From the NCBI GenBank assembly GCA_900556865.1, contig USQS01000006.1:1-18675 (forward strand): a stretch of DNA of 18,675 bases, read 5' to 3'. Every line of letters begins with the position of its first letter. The first letter of the stretch is position 1. Below are positions 5,990-12,976 of this stretch, one piece after another. This DNA comes from an uncultured Clostridium sp. (GTDB lineage Bacteria > Bacillota > Clostridia > TANB77 > CAG-508). The position numbers and the translations under genes were made by a program. Below the pieces are notes generated by a model. The model did not search any database and was not told the origin of the DNA. It saw only the letters and a program-made list of their open reading frames with translations.

Positions 5990-7444
5990 TTATTCTGTTT
6001 TCATTTTCCCTAATATCTTTACTCTAACCTTATCTATTAATGAATATACAAAAGGATCTCTAAAGTAAAGTAAAATTCCAAAATAAACTACTGCACCAAC
6101 AATTATTTGAGAAACCATACATATAAATCCGTTTAAAAATAATCTTAATAAACAACATATTCCAAACATAATTAAACTAGAAAAAATATATTTATAACTA
6201 ATTCTTAACATTCTTTTTAGATTTATTTCATTTTTCACTTCATATAGCTGTATTGCGTCTACAACAATTTGAGATACTACTGTAGCAATACAAGCTCCAA
6301 CACTTTTCCATAGTTTTATCATTATAAAATTCAAAATAAAATTTACTATAACACCTATTGTTACTGACATTGTAAATTCTTTTTGCCTTTTAGTTGGAAG
6401 TAAATATTGCATTCCTATAATATTTGATATTCCCATAAGTAGAATTATTGGAGATATTATATTAATTAATACAACTACTTTATCATACCCAGGTCCAAAA
6501 AACCATGGTACAAAATCCTTAGATATTGCAATTAGTCCAAACATAATTGGAAAACTTAATAAATAAGTGTAGTTAAATGATTTTGTCATATATTCATTTA
6601 TTTTTTTCTTTTCGCCTTTAGCAAACATACTGGCCATTCTCGGAACCATAACAGTACCAAGTGATGTTACTATTGTAAGTAATACTCTTATTATTTTTTG
6701 GCTTTGTTCATAAAATCCCGTTTCTGCCTTATCTAAAATTATTTTTCCAAGCATTGTTGTATCTAACATATTATAAATTTTACTTGCAATTTGCGGAACA
6801 AAAAGAAGTGTAATTGCAGGTATTTGCCTTATAATATTTATATTTTTTACTTTTACACCTTTAAAATATTTAGGTAAATATAGCCATAAAGATAAATTTC
6901 CTATCAAGTCTGCAAAAGCATATATTGCAAGATATTTTGATAAGTCTGTTTGTTGTTTTACAAAAACAAATATTAGCCCAACACTCACAAGCCTAACAGC
7001 AATATTTCTTATAACTGTTTTTTTAAATTCTTCCATTCCTTGGAAAAACCAACTAATGTCAAAGCTTGCAGCAAGCAATTCAAACCAGAGTATTTTGTAA
7101 TAATAACTATATTCTCCCTGCTTCATAAAGCAAAAATAATATATTATTGATGCAATAAAAATTGTAATAAACCTAAATGCTACTAATTCTATAAAAATCT
7201 TTTTTCTTTTTGTTTTATTATTATTTTGTGCATATGCAATTTCTCTTTGTCCATATAAGGCAATTCCAAGTGAACCAAATAACACAAAATAATTTACAAT
7301 TGTATATGTATATATATATATACCATTTCCTGTAGGTCCAAGTACTCTAGATAAATATGAAGCTGTAACTAATGGTAAAATTAGTGTTAATATTTGATAT
7401 GTTAAATTATATAAATAATTCTTTACTATACTTTTTTTAGCCAT
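5990..7444 (-). CDS. Oligosaccharide/polysaccharide flippase family protein (Wzx-like)
   Basis: This integral membrane protein of 484 aa has about 12-14 hydrophobic helices, beginning with NYLYNLTYQILTLILPLV and SYLSRVLGPTGNGIY, a signature of the polysaccharide transporter family. It probably flips lipid-linked sugars across the membrane. The GEKKKINEYMTKSF loop near residue 280 and the middle segments also fit. No ribosome binding site lies directly before the ATG. AAAGGAGG is 34 nt upstream and a 6-bp hairpin lies between, so initiation may depend on folding or on a tiny overlapping ORF. In-frame TAA just before the ATG rules out a longer protein. The three-gene glycosyltransferase/acyltransferase set lies about 0.7 kb upstream in the same direction and is a possible source of substrate, which is inference. 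Confidence 0.88.
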   Translation of the reverse strand: MAKKSIVKNYLYNLTYQILTLILPLVTASYLSRVLGPTGNGIYIYTYTIVNYFVLFGSLGIALYGQREIAYAQNNNKTKRKKIFIELVAFRFITIFIASIIYYFCFMKQGEYSYYYKILWFELLAASFDISWFFQGMEEFKKTVIRNIAVRLVSVGLIFVFVKQQTDLSKYLAIYAFADLIGNLSLWLYLPKYFKGVKVKNINIIRQIPAITLLFVPQIASKIYNMLDTTMLGKIILDKAETGFYEQSQKIIRVLLTIVTSLGTVMVPRMASMFAKGEKKKINEYMTKSFNYTYLLSFPIMFGLIAISKDFVPWFFGPGYDKVVVLINIISPIILLMGISNIIGMQYLLPTKRQKEFTMSVTIGVIVNFILNFIMIKLWKSVGACIATVVSQIVVDAIQLYEVKNEINLKRMLRISYKYIFSSLIMFGICCLLRLFLNGFICMVSQIIVGAVVYFGILLYFRDPFVYSLIDKVRVKILGKMKTE

Positions 7445-7454
7445 TTATTTTTCA

Positions 7455-7486
7455 TGTTAGTCATTTTGCTAACACAATCCTCCTTT
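7455..7486 (-). promoter_or_regulatory. Distant Shine-Dalgarno with hairpin before the flippase start
   Basis: AAAGGAGG (7479-7486) is followed by an inverted repeat TGTTAG / CTAACA (7469-7474 with 7455-7460) with an 8-nt loop, then the flippase ATG at 7444. When folded, the hairpin shortens the effective spacing from 34 to about 14 nt. Inside the loop an ATG opens a 12-codon frame (MTNMKNKWLKKV) that overlaps the flippase start. Either feature may set translation efficiency. Confidence 0.35.
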
Positions 7487-7524
7487 GTTTTATAAGCTTA
7501 TTAATTGCACTACAAGTATATCAA

Positions 7525-7556
7525 ATTATATAATATTTAGCAAGACAATTTTTCAA
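7525..7556 (-). promoter_or_regulatory. Promoter for the flippase-pth-rng operon
   Basis: TTGAAA (7551-7556) is followed by 17-20 bp and overlapping -10 candidates TTATAT, TATATA and TATAAT (7525-7533). The -35 overlaps the U tract of the rpmE terminator, so a new transcript would start as the previous one ends. Confidence 0.4.
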
Positions 7557-7590
7557 AAAAAATAGCCCCTTACTAGAGACCACTTTTTTA
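7555..7590 (-). terminator. Terminator after rpmE
   Basis: On the minus strand the rpmE stop codon runs into GTGGTCTCT-AGTA-AGGGGCTAT, which pairs with several G-U wobbles, flanked by an A run and followed by eight T residues (7562-7555). The wobble pairs work on the minus-strand RNA only, so the terminator is directional. Confidence 0.5.
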
Positions 7591-7791
7591 TTGAAGACCA
7601 TATTTCTTTTTAAATCTATCTGCTCTACTTCCTGCTGTATCACGTCTAGCTAAATTTCCTGTCCAGAATGGATGACATTTTGAGCAAATATCAACTTTTA
7701 AATCTTTTTTTGTAGATCCAACTTTCATAACATTTCCACAAGCACATGTTATTGTTGTTTCTTCATATGCTGGTTGTATTTCTTTATTCAT
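7588..7791 (-). CDS. rpmE: 50S ribosomal protein L31, zinc-binding type
   Basis: This large-subunit ribosomal protein contributes to bridges between subunits. It has 67 aa and the typical body QPAYEETTITCACGNV, GSTKKDLKVDICSKCHPFWTG and DRFKKKYGL. The CxC and CxxC pairs mark the zinc-binding (C+) form, as opposed to the zinc-free paralogue made under zinc starvation. The start MNKEIQPAYEE is chosen for fit to the family and the GAGGTG site 9 nt before it; an upstream in-frame ATG at 7815 would add eight residues. It lies 85 bp after the 58-aa membrane protein gene. A TTGAAA-N17-TAACAT promoter candidate lies in that gap. Confidence 0.95.
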   Translation of the reverse strand: MNKEIQPAYEETTITCACGNVMKVGSTKKDLKVDICSKCHPFWTGNLARRDTAGSRADRFKKKYGLQ

Positions 7792-7844
7792 TTTTATATT
7801 CACCTCTTCTTTCATGCTTGGCCTTTGCCTAAACGTTATATTCT

Positions 7845-7873
7845 ATGTTATCATATTTTAAAGAAAATTTCAA
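7845..7873 (-). promoter_or_regulatory. Possible promoter of rpmE
   Basis: TTGAAA (7868-7873) and TAACAT (7845-7850) are separated by 17 bp, about 55 bp ahead of the rpmE start. The -35 is near consensus and the -10 is weak, so rpmE may also depend on the strong promoter at 8106-8134. Confidence 0.4.
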
Positions 7874-7876
7874 GTA

Positions 7877-8053
7877 CTATTTTATTACATTTTCATCGTC
7901 TTTTTCATATTTATATTGTTCTATCATATATTTAGCAGAAGATACTGCTTCTTTATTAAAAGACACTCTTTTAACAAGTTTTAATGTAATATTGAAAAGA
8001 CATGCTATTATCAGAATTAATACACAAATTTTTTTCCATACTTTAGCTAACAT
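7877..8053 (-). CDS. Small single-span membrane protein, function unknown
   Basis: This 58-aa ORF starts MLAKVWKKICVLILIIACLF, a positively charged N-terminus followed by one hydrophobic segment (about 9-25). A charged tail with FNKEAVSSAKYMIEQYKYE and a KDDENVIK end follows. It is likely anchored in the membrane; whether the cysteine in IIAC makes a lipobox is doubtful. A strong AAAGGAG site lies 7 nt before the ATG, and a consensus TTGACA-N17-TATAAT promoter lies 50 bp upstream, so it is very probably expressed. It precedes rpmE in the same direction. I do not recognise the family and the neighbours give no clear function. Confidence 0.65.
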   Translation of the reverse strand: MLAKVWKKICVLILIIACLFNITLKLVKRVSFNKEAVSSAKYMIEQYKYEKDDENVIK

Positions 8054-8105
8054 ATTTTTCTCCTTTATTTTTATGTGTTTATTTTAAAATTTTTCCACAT
8101 CTTTT

Positions 8106-8134
8106 ATTATACTCATATATTTTAGCTTTGTCAA
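8106..8134 (-). promoter_or_regulatory. Consensus housekeeping promoter of the small membrane protein / rpmE unit
   Basis: TTGACA (8129-8134), a 17-bp spacer and TATAAT (8106-8111) are a perfect vegetative sigma promoter. The -35 overlaps the stop codon of the upstream acyltransferase gene. The predicted start near 8099 leaves a leader of about 46 nt before the 58-aa gene. Confidence 0.8.
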
Positions 8135-8904
8135 GGATTTTTTACATATTTTACTATATCTATGTTGCTATTTTTGCTTCTATTTACCATAGTATTGTAT
8201 ACTTTATCTCTTAACTCTTCCTTTGCTTGTTTTTCATTTAACTCTTTATTTGCATAAAAAGGACCATCAATATATGTTACAATTTTTGCTTTATCTTTCT
8301 TTTTTCCAAAAGCTTGATAAGTATTTGTCATACAAAATACTGGTACATCTAATCTTACCGGGTACTTAAAAGATACAGATTTAAAGTTTCTTATCTTTGT
8401 GTAATATGGCCAAATATGAGCCTCTGGATAAATTGTAATTGACTGGTTGTTTCTTATTCTTTTTTCTATTGCGTCTAGAAAATTTTTAGCAGCATTTTTA
8501 CTCCCTGGAACAGGAATTGCTCCTAACATTTCTATTATTTTTCCAAAAGGTTTTATAGAAATATTTTCTGGGTTTACTATAAAAAAATTTCTTTTAGGGT
8601 ATATTGGCACACTTGGTATCATAGTGTCTGCAAAAGGTTGTGTATGATTTACATACACAAAATACCCTTTATTTTTATATGTTTTTAACTTTTCTTTTCC
8701 TTTATATTCAATCCTAAACTTTATTTTTGGATATAAAATTTTCAAAGGCATACTTAATATATTTTGAAAAATAAAGCTCATAAAATTCCATAGTGGACTT
8801 TTTATATATTTATATTTTTCATCTATCTTTTTTGCTTTAATTTTCGCTTTTGAAAATTCATCATTTAGTTCATCATTGTAATAAATAACTTTAACATCTT
8901 TCAC
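8131..8904 (-). CDS. Lysophospholipid acyltransferase (PlsC-like) family protein
   Basis: This is a 257-aa membrane-associated acyltransferase. A hydrophobic stretch near 40-56 (FMSFIFQNILSMPLKILY) precedes the catalytic block. The acceptor motif reads NHTQPFAD, with His87 and Asp93 separated by five residues instead of the usual four. A PEAHIWPY block at 160-167 replaces PEGTR. These changes mark a divergent LPLAT subgroup, probably acylating a lipid or glycolipid acceptor. It starts 12 bp after the GT8-acyltransferase fusion, so the two likely share a transcript and a pathway. The substrate cannot be read from the sequence. Confidence 0.82.
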   Translation of the reverse strand: MKDVKVIYYNDELNDEFSKAKIKAKKIDEKYKYIKSPLWNFMSFIFQNILSMPLKILYPKIKFRIEYKGKEKLKTYKNKGYFVYVNHTQPFADTMIPSVPIYPKRNFFIVNPENISIKPFGKIIEMLGAIPVPGSKNAAKNFLDAIEKRIRNNQSITIYPEAHIWPYYTKIRNFKSVSFKYPVRLDVPVFCMTNTYQAFGKKKDKAKIVTYIDGPFYANKELNEKQAKEELRDKVYNTMVNRSKNSNIDIVKYVKNP

Positions 8905-8916
8905 TTTATTTTTTTA

Positions 8917-10728
8917 TTAAAACCCTCCTATTTTTTCTTTATCTATTGTTGTATATTCTAGTGGAATTTCATAAAATTCTTCATATACTTTTTTCCAAAT
9001 TTCAAAATTTTTATCTTTCATAATTTCTACATTTTCTTTTTGTGACAAATTTTCATCTGGGTAGATTGGTGGTTTAATGTTAATAATGTATTCTTGTACT
9101 GGGAAACCATCTTCTCCTAGAAAATCACTATCTTCCATTGTTATAAATATTGGCAAAACAGGCACATTGTTTCTTGAAGCCAATTTAAAAGCCCCATTTT
9201 TTAGTGGTTTTGGTTTTTTATAATTCCACCATAAACTTTGTTCTGGATAAATTAATATATAATCTCCCCTTTGTAAAATTGTATCTACAGCTTTAACAAA
9301 TTCAACCATAGTTCTTTTATTTGAACTTAATGGAAGTGTATCACAATTTCTGAAGAAAAATCCATATAATCCTGGAAAATTTGTATAATTTCCTTCTCTA
9401 ATTACCTTATATAATTTGTGTTTTTTAGATTTTCCTGCAGTTCTAAAAACTTCTTCTATAGAAAAAGAATCAAAAGGGTTAAAATGATTGCATGTTATCA
9501 TAGCTCCTGTTTCAAGATTTTTTAAATTTTCTATTCCTTTTATGTTTTTAATAATTAGCTTATTATCTTTTAATATTCCATTTAAAAATCTTTCTCCCAT
9601 TCTATTTGCAACCCTATTTTTTAATTTACTATAATGTTTAGTTTTAAGATAATCTACATTGTCTGGTGTAAGCTCTATTGTAGGTGGATCCTCTTCTGCG
9701 TCAACATCGAATTTGCCTTGTTTTTCTAAATCTTCTATTTTTTCTATTATTTGCATTCTTTCTTTTGTTTTTTCATTATTAAAATTGTTGTTTACTTTTC
9801 TTAAAATTCTATCATCGCCTACACAGCTATTTTCTTTTTGAGCAAGTTCCCTTAATGCTTTTTCCGCTTCTCTATCTTGAAACCTTTCTTCTTCAGTGTA
9901 ACTATCTTTTATTTTTTGGATTTCATCTAAAAACTCTGTTTTTCTAGCATATTCCCAAAAATACTCTTTATATTGCACATCTTCAAATCTCCATGGTTTA
10001 TATGCAAAATTATAATGAATAATCTTTATATCTTCTTTATTTATTTTTCTATTTATAACTGGCATTATATCCCATTGATTATTTATTAAAGTAACTCTTC
10101 CTTTACAAAGCCTATTTAAATAATCTTGATCTTGTGCTACTGAAAACTTTACAGTTCCAAGTAAATATAAAAATTTATCTTGAAAATTGAACTTTCTTAA
10201 TTGGTCTAAATTCATAAGCAAAATTCCAGCATTAAAGTAATTTTGATATTTTACAACTCCAACAACTTTTTCTGCATATTCTTGAAATACTTTATTATAT
10301 TGAATTATATCATCTGGTGCTGCTGCAACTAAGTTTGTCCCAATTTCAGTATTATATAATTGAGAAATATCTCCTAAAACTACTATATCACTATCTAAAT
10401 ATAAAACCTTGTCATATTGTGGATATAATTCGGGTAGAAACATTCTAAAATAAGTAGTATTTGTGTAATAATCTCTAGTATATAACTTATCTTGCACCTT
10501 TTTTATATAATAACTTAAATTAACAAATTCAATATTCACATTTTCTGTTTCAAATTTTTTTATTTTTCTTACATTTTTTTCTTTTACATTCGTATGTAAA
10601 ACTTTTATAATATACTCATATTCTTTACTTGCATTTTCTATTAAAGACTTGATAGCAACAGCTAAAAATGGTATATACCCATCATCAATCGCAAAAAATA
10701 TTGGTATTACATTTTTTCCTTTATTCAT
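8917..10728 (-). CDS. Bifunctional GT8 glycosyltransferase fused to a PlsC-like acyltransferase
   Basis: This 603-aa protein has two catalytic parts. Residues about 6-265 form a GT-A fold of family GT8: IPIFFAIDDGYIPFLAVAI, the metal-binding DSD at 112-114 in VLYLDSDIVV, FNAGILLMNL at 165-173, and the second metal ligand in IIHYNFAYKPW (His238). A charged, helical linker (about 268-350) is followed by an LPLAT domain (about 375-585) with NHFNPFD (His415, Asp420, a canonical HX4D) and YPEQSLWWNY at 494-503. One protein could therefore add a sugar and an acyl chain to the same lipid or glycan; this is inference. It lies 6 bp after a second GT8 gene and 12 bp before a second acyltransferase gene, both co-directional. 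No membrane segment is obvious. Confidence 0.85.
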   Translation of the reverse strand: MNKGKNVIPIFFAIDDGYIPFLAVAIKSLIENASKEYEYIIKVLHTNVKEKNVRKIKKFETENVNIEFVNLSYYIKKVQDKLYTRDYYTNTTYFRMFLPELYPQYDKVLYLDSDIVVLGDISQLYNTEIGTNLVAAAPDDIIQYNKVFQEYAEKVVGVVKYQNYFNAGILLMNLDQLRKFNFQDKFLYLLGTVKFSVAQDQDYLNRLCKGRVTLINNQWDIMPVINRKINKEDIKIIHYNFAYKPWRFEDVQYKEYFWEYARKTEFLDEIQKIKDSYTEEERFQDREAEKALRELAQKENSCVGDDRILRKVNNNFNNEKTKERMQIIEKIEDLEKQGKFDVDAEEDPPTIELTPDNVDYLKTKHYSKLKNRVANRMGERFLNGILKDNKLIIKNIKGIENLKNLETGAMITCNHFNPFDSFSIEEVFRTAGKSKKHKLYKVIREGNYTNFPGLYGFFFRNCDTLPLSSNKRTMVEFVKAVDTILQRGDYILIYPEQSLWWNYKKPKPLKNGAFKLASRNNVPVLPIFITMEDSDFLGEDGFPVQEYIINIKPPIYPDENLSQKENVEIMKDKNFEIWKKVYEEFYEIPLEYTTIDKEKIGGF

Positions 10729-10734
10729 TAAAAT

Positions 10735-11580
10735 TTATTCCTTTCCAATGTTTTCTTTTTGTATATTATATTTCTTTTTTATTTCCATATATTCTTCTAA
10801 ATCTTTATCAAATGTATAACATTTCAATACTTTATGGACTTGATCTATATGCCATTGTTTATAATTTTCAGTATGTGGGTAAGGCAAAAACATTAAACGC
10901 TTGCAAAAATGGCATATAACTGTATCTTTTTTATTAAATTTAGATTGCTCATTAAAAATTCTTGGAATAATCTTCTTTTTAGTTGTTGATTTATATATTG
11001 CATCTTGGTCTGCAAAAAGCATTTTTTTTGTTCTTAATAAATTTCGTGCTTTTTCAAAAAGTTTTGTCTTTTTTATCTCTTTCATGTTAAATAGAAGCAT
11101 TCCTGCATTTATATAGTCTGGCCAAATAATCCAGCAACCATATTTTTCTTTTACTGCTGCATATTCATAACCTGAAATATCAATGTTATATAATTTTGAA
11201 ATATCATCTGCTACCATTATATCAATATCTAAATATAACAATTTTTCTGGCATATTTGGAACCAGGTCTGCTAAAGTTCTAAGCAAAGTGTATGGTGTGC
11301 AGTATGCGTCTTCGTTTTTACCCAATCCTAATTCTTTTTCATAAATTTTTGTAACATCTATTTTTTGTACTCTATTTTTTTCATTTTTTGATTTTACAAC
11401 TTTATTTAGAATTTCTATTTGTTCATCTGTTATGCTTAAGTATTCAGAATTTATTCTTTCCAAATTCATCGTAAATATGTAGCAATTTATTATTTCTGCT
11501 GTTCTATTCGTTATTGAAATTAATTGAGTTAATGCACCATCAAAAACCTTCTTATTTCCACATAGCAGTAGGTTTACCAT
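10735..11580 (-). CDS. GT8-family glycosyltransferase
   Basis: This cytoplasmic enzyme of 281 aa uses a nucleotide sugar as donor. The GT8 signature is visible as TPYTLLRTLADLVP, KLLYLDIDIMVADDISKLY with the DxD metal site DID at 118-120, INAGMLLFNM at about 158-167, FADQDAIY, and an HFCKR segment near 230 in place of the common HxxGxxKPW. It starts 17 bp after the tyrS stop with a GAAAGGAATG site. It is followed within 6 bp by the fusion enzyme, so it probably adds the preceding or next sugar on the same acceptor. The donor and acceptor are unknown. Confidence 0.83.
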   Translation of the reverse strand: MVNLLLCGNKKVFDGALTQLISITNRTAEIINCYIFTMNLERINSEYLSITDEQIEILNKVVKSKNEKNRVQKIDVTKIYEKELGLGKNEDAYCTPYTLLRTLADLVPNMPEKLLYLDIDIMVADDISKLYNIDISGYEYAAVKEKYGCWIIWPDYINAGMLLFNMKEIKKTKLFEKARNLLRTKKMLFADQDAIYKSTTKKKIIPRIFNEQSKFNKKDTVICHFCKRLMFLPYPHTENYKQWHIDQVHKVLKCYTFDKDLEEYMEIKKKYNIQKENIGKE

Positions 11581-11597
11581 GTTTTATATCATTCCTT

Positions 11598-12824
11598 TCA
11601 ATTACATCTTCCAAGATAATAATTTTTCTTTCCTCTTTTTACTACCACAAATGTTCCATCAATAAATAAATCTTTTGTAATTATTTTATCTTGTTCTTGG
11701 CATTTTTTACCATTTATTGAAATTGCTCCATTTTGTATAAATTCTCTAGCTTCTCTTTTACTTGAAGCTGCTCCAACATTAATAATTAAATCTACAACTC
11801 CTATATTGCTTTCTACATCTTTCATATCTTGTTCATCAAATAAATCCAAAATATCTTGTTTTGTTAAATTTTCAAAATCATTATTAAATAAGCTATTTGC
11901 TAGTTTTTCTGCTCTTTCATATTCTTCTTTTCCATGTAAGAATGTAATAATTTCTCTTGCTAATGCTTTATGTGCCTCTCTTAATTCTGGATGTTCATTA
12001 TTTTTCTTTTCATATTCTTCAATTTCTTCTTTACTTAAAAAAGTATATATTTTTAAATAGTCTATAACCATTGAATCTTCAACATTTACGAAAAATTGAT
12101 ATAATTTATAACTAGATGTTTTATTTTTATCAAGCCATAATGCATTTCCTTCGCTCTTTCCAAACTTCTTTCCTTGTGAATCAGTAACAAGTGGCATTGT
12201 AAAGCCATAAACTTCATCTCCAGTTGACCTTCTAATTAAATCAATTCCTGCTGTTATATTTCCCCATTGGTCTGAACCGGCACATTGTAAATCCACACCT
12301 TTATGTTCATGTAAATATTTAAAATCTAATGCTTGTAAAATCATATATGAAAATTCAGTATATGTTATACCAGATTCTAACCTTCTTCTTATTATGTCTT
12401 TATCTAACATATAATTTATATTAAAATATTTTCCATAATCTCTTAAAAAATCTATTAAATTAATATCTTTATACCAATCATTATTGTTTACAACTTCAAA
12501 CCCAAATATTTTTTCAACTTGTTTTTTTAATAGCTCAAAATTTTTAAGTACAGTTTCTTTACTTGCCATAGCTCTTTCTGTTGTAGGTCTTGGATCTCCT
12601 ATCATTCCTGTTCCTCCACCAACTAAAAGTATTGGTGTGTGACCAGCATTTTTTAATCTTTTAGAAATCAGAAAACTTGATAAATGGCCAACATGTAAGC
12701 TATCTGCTGTTGGGTCTGTCCCAATGTAAAATGTTAATCCTCCTTTATTTAATTTTTCTTCTAGCTCTGGGCTAGATATATCTTTTATTAAACCTCTCCA
12801 TTTTAAATCTTCTACTACTGTCAA
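11598..12824 (-). CDS. tyrS: Tyrosine-tRNA ligase
   Basis: This class I aminoacyl-tRNA synthetase charges tRNA-Tyr and has 408 aa, the bacterial norm. Signatures are YIGTDPTADSLHVGHLSS (HIGH motif as HVGH, 44-47), CAGSDQWGNI, and KFGKS at 220-224 for KMSKS. A C-terminal S4 RNA-binding domain (about 340-400) reads AREFIQNGAISINGKK. The start is a TTG behind a strong AAAGGAGG, 8 nt away. A promoter lies at 12943-12972 and the leader of about 110 nt holds a tyrosine-rich ORF but no T-box. It is the first gene of a run that continues into the two GT8 genes and the acyltransferase, with no terminator seen between. Confidence 0.97.
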   Translation of the reverse strand: MTVVEDLKWRGLIKDISSPELEEKLNKGGLTFYIGTDPTADSLHVGHLSSFLISKRLKNAGHTPILLVGGGTGMIGDPRPTTERAMASKETVLKNFELLKKQVEKIFGFEVVNNNDWYKDINLIDFLRDYGKYFNINYMLDKDIIRRRLESGITYTEFSYMILQALDFKYLHEHKGVDLQCAGSDQWGNITAGIDLIRRSTGDEVYGFTMPLVTDSQGKKFGKSEGNALWLDKNKTSSYKLYQFFVNVEDSMVIDYLKIYTFLSKEEIEEYEKKNNEHPELREAHKALAREIITFLHGKEEYERAEKLANSLFNNDFENLTKQDILDLFDEQDMKDVESNIGVVDLIINVGAASSKREAREFIQNGAISINGKKCQEQDKIITKDLFIDGTFVVVKRGKKNYYLGRCN

Positions 12825-12838
12825 TTTCTATTCCTCCT

Positions 12839-12925
12839 TTATTTATTCTCATTTAATTCTTCTTTTAAATATTCATATACATAACTTGAAGACTCATAAT
12901 GCCAAAAGTTACCTTTTTCCTCCAA
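12839..12925 (-). CDS. Possible tyrosine-rich leader ORF upstream of tyrS
   Basis: A 28-codon frame from TTG ends 14 nt before the tyrS start codon. It contains NFWHYESSSYVYEYLKEEL, with four Tyr codons (all TAT) within ten residues. The stop codon directly abuts the tyrS ribosome binding site. The predicted mRNA start is only about 11 nt upstream of the TTG, and no ribosome binding site precedes it, so translation would have to be near-leaderless. It could instead be the end of a lost gene or chance. Confidence 0.25.
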   Translation of the reverse strand: MEEKGNFWHYESSSYVYEYLKEELNENK

Positions 12926-12942
12926 AATTTTATTACTTACTT

Positions 12943-12972
12943 ATTATACTACAAATTGTTATAATTTTTCAA
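12943..12972 (-). promoter_or_regulatory. Promoter of the tyrS transcript
   Basis: TTGAAA (12967-12972), an 18-bp spacer and TATAAT (12943-12948) lie just past the mnmA stop codon. The predicted start is near 12936, giving a leader of about 112 nt to the tyrS TTG. Confidence 0.7.
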
Positions 12973-12976
12973 TAAT

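Noticed and set aside
7845..8087. 80-codon plus-strand open frame
   Set aside because: It is antisense to the 58-aa membrane protein gene, which has a strong ribosome site and promoter; the plus-strand frame has neither.
12825..12976. T-box riboswitch for tyrS
   Set aside because: The leader is only about 112 nt and contains no AGGGTGG-type antiterminator bulge and no terminator hairpin.
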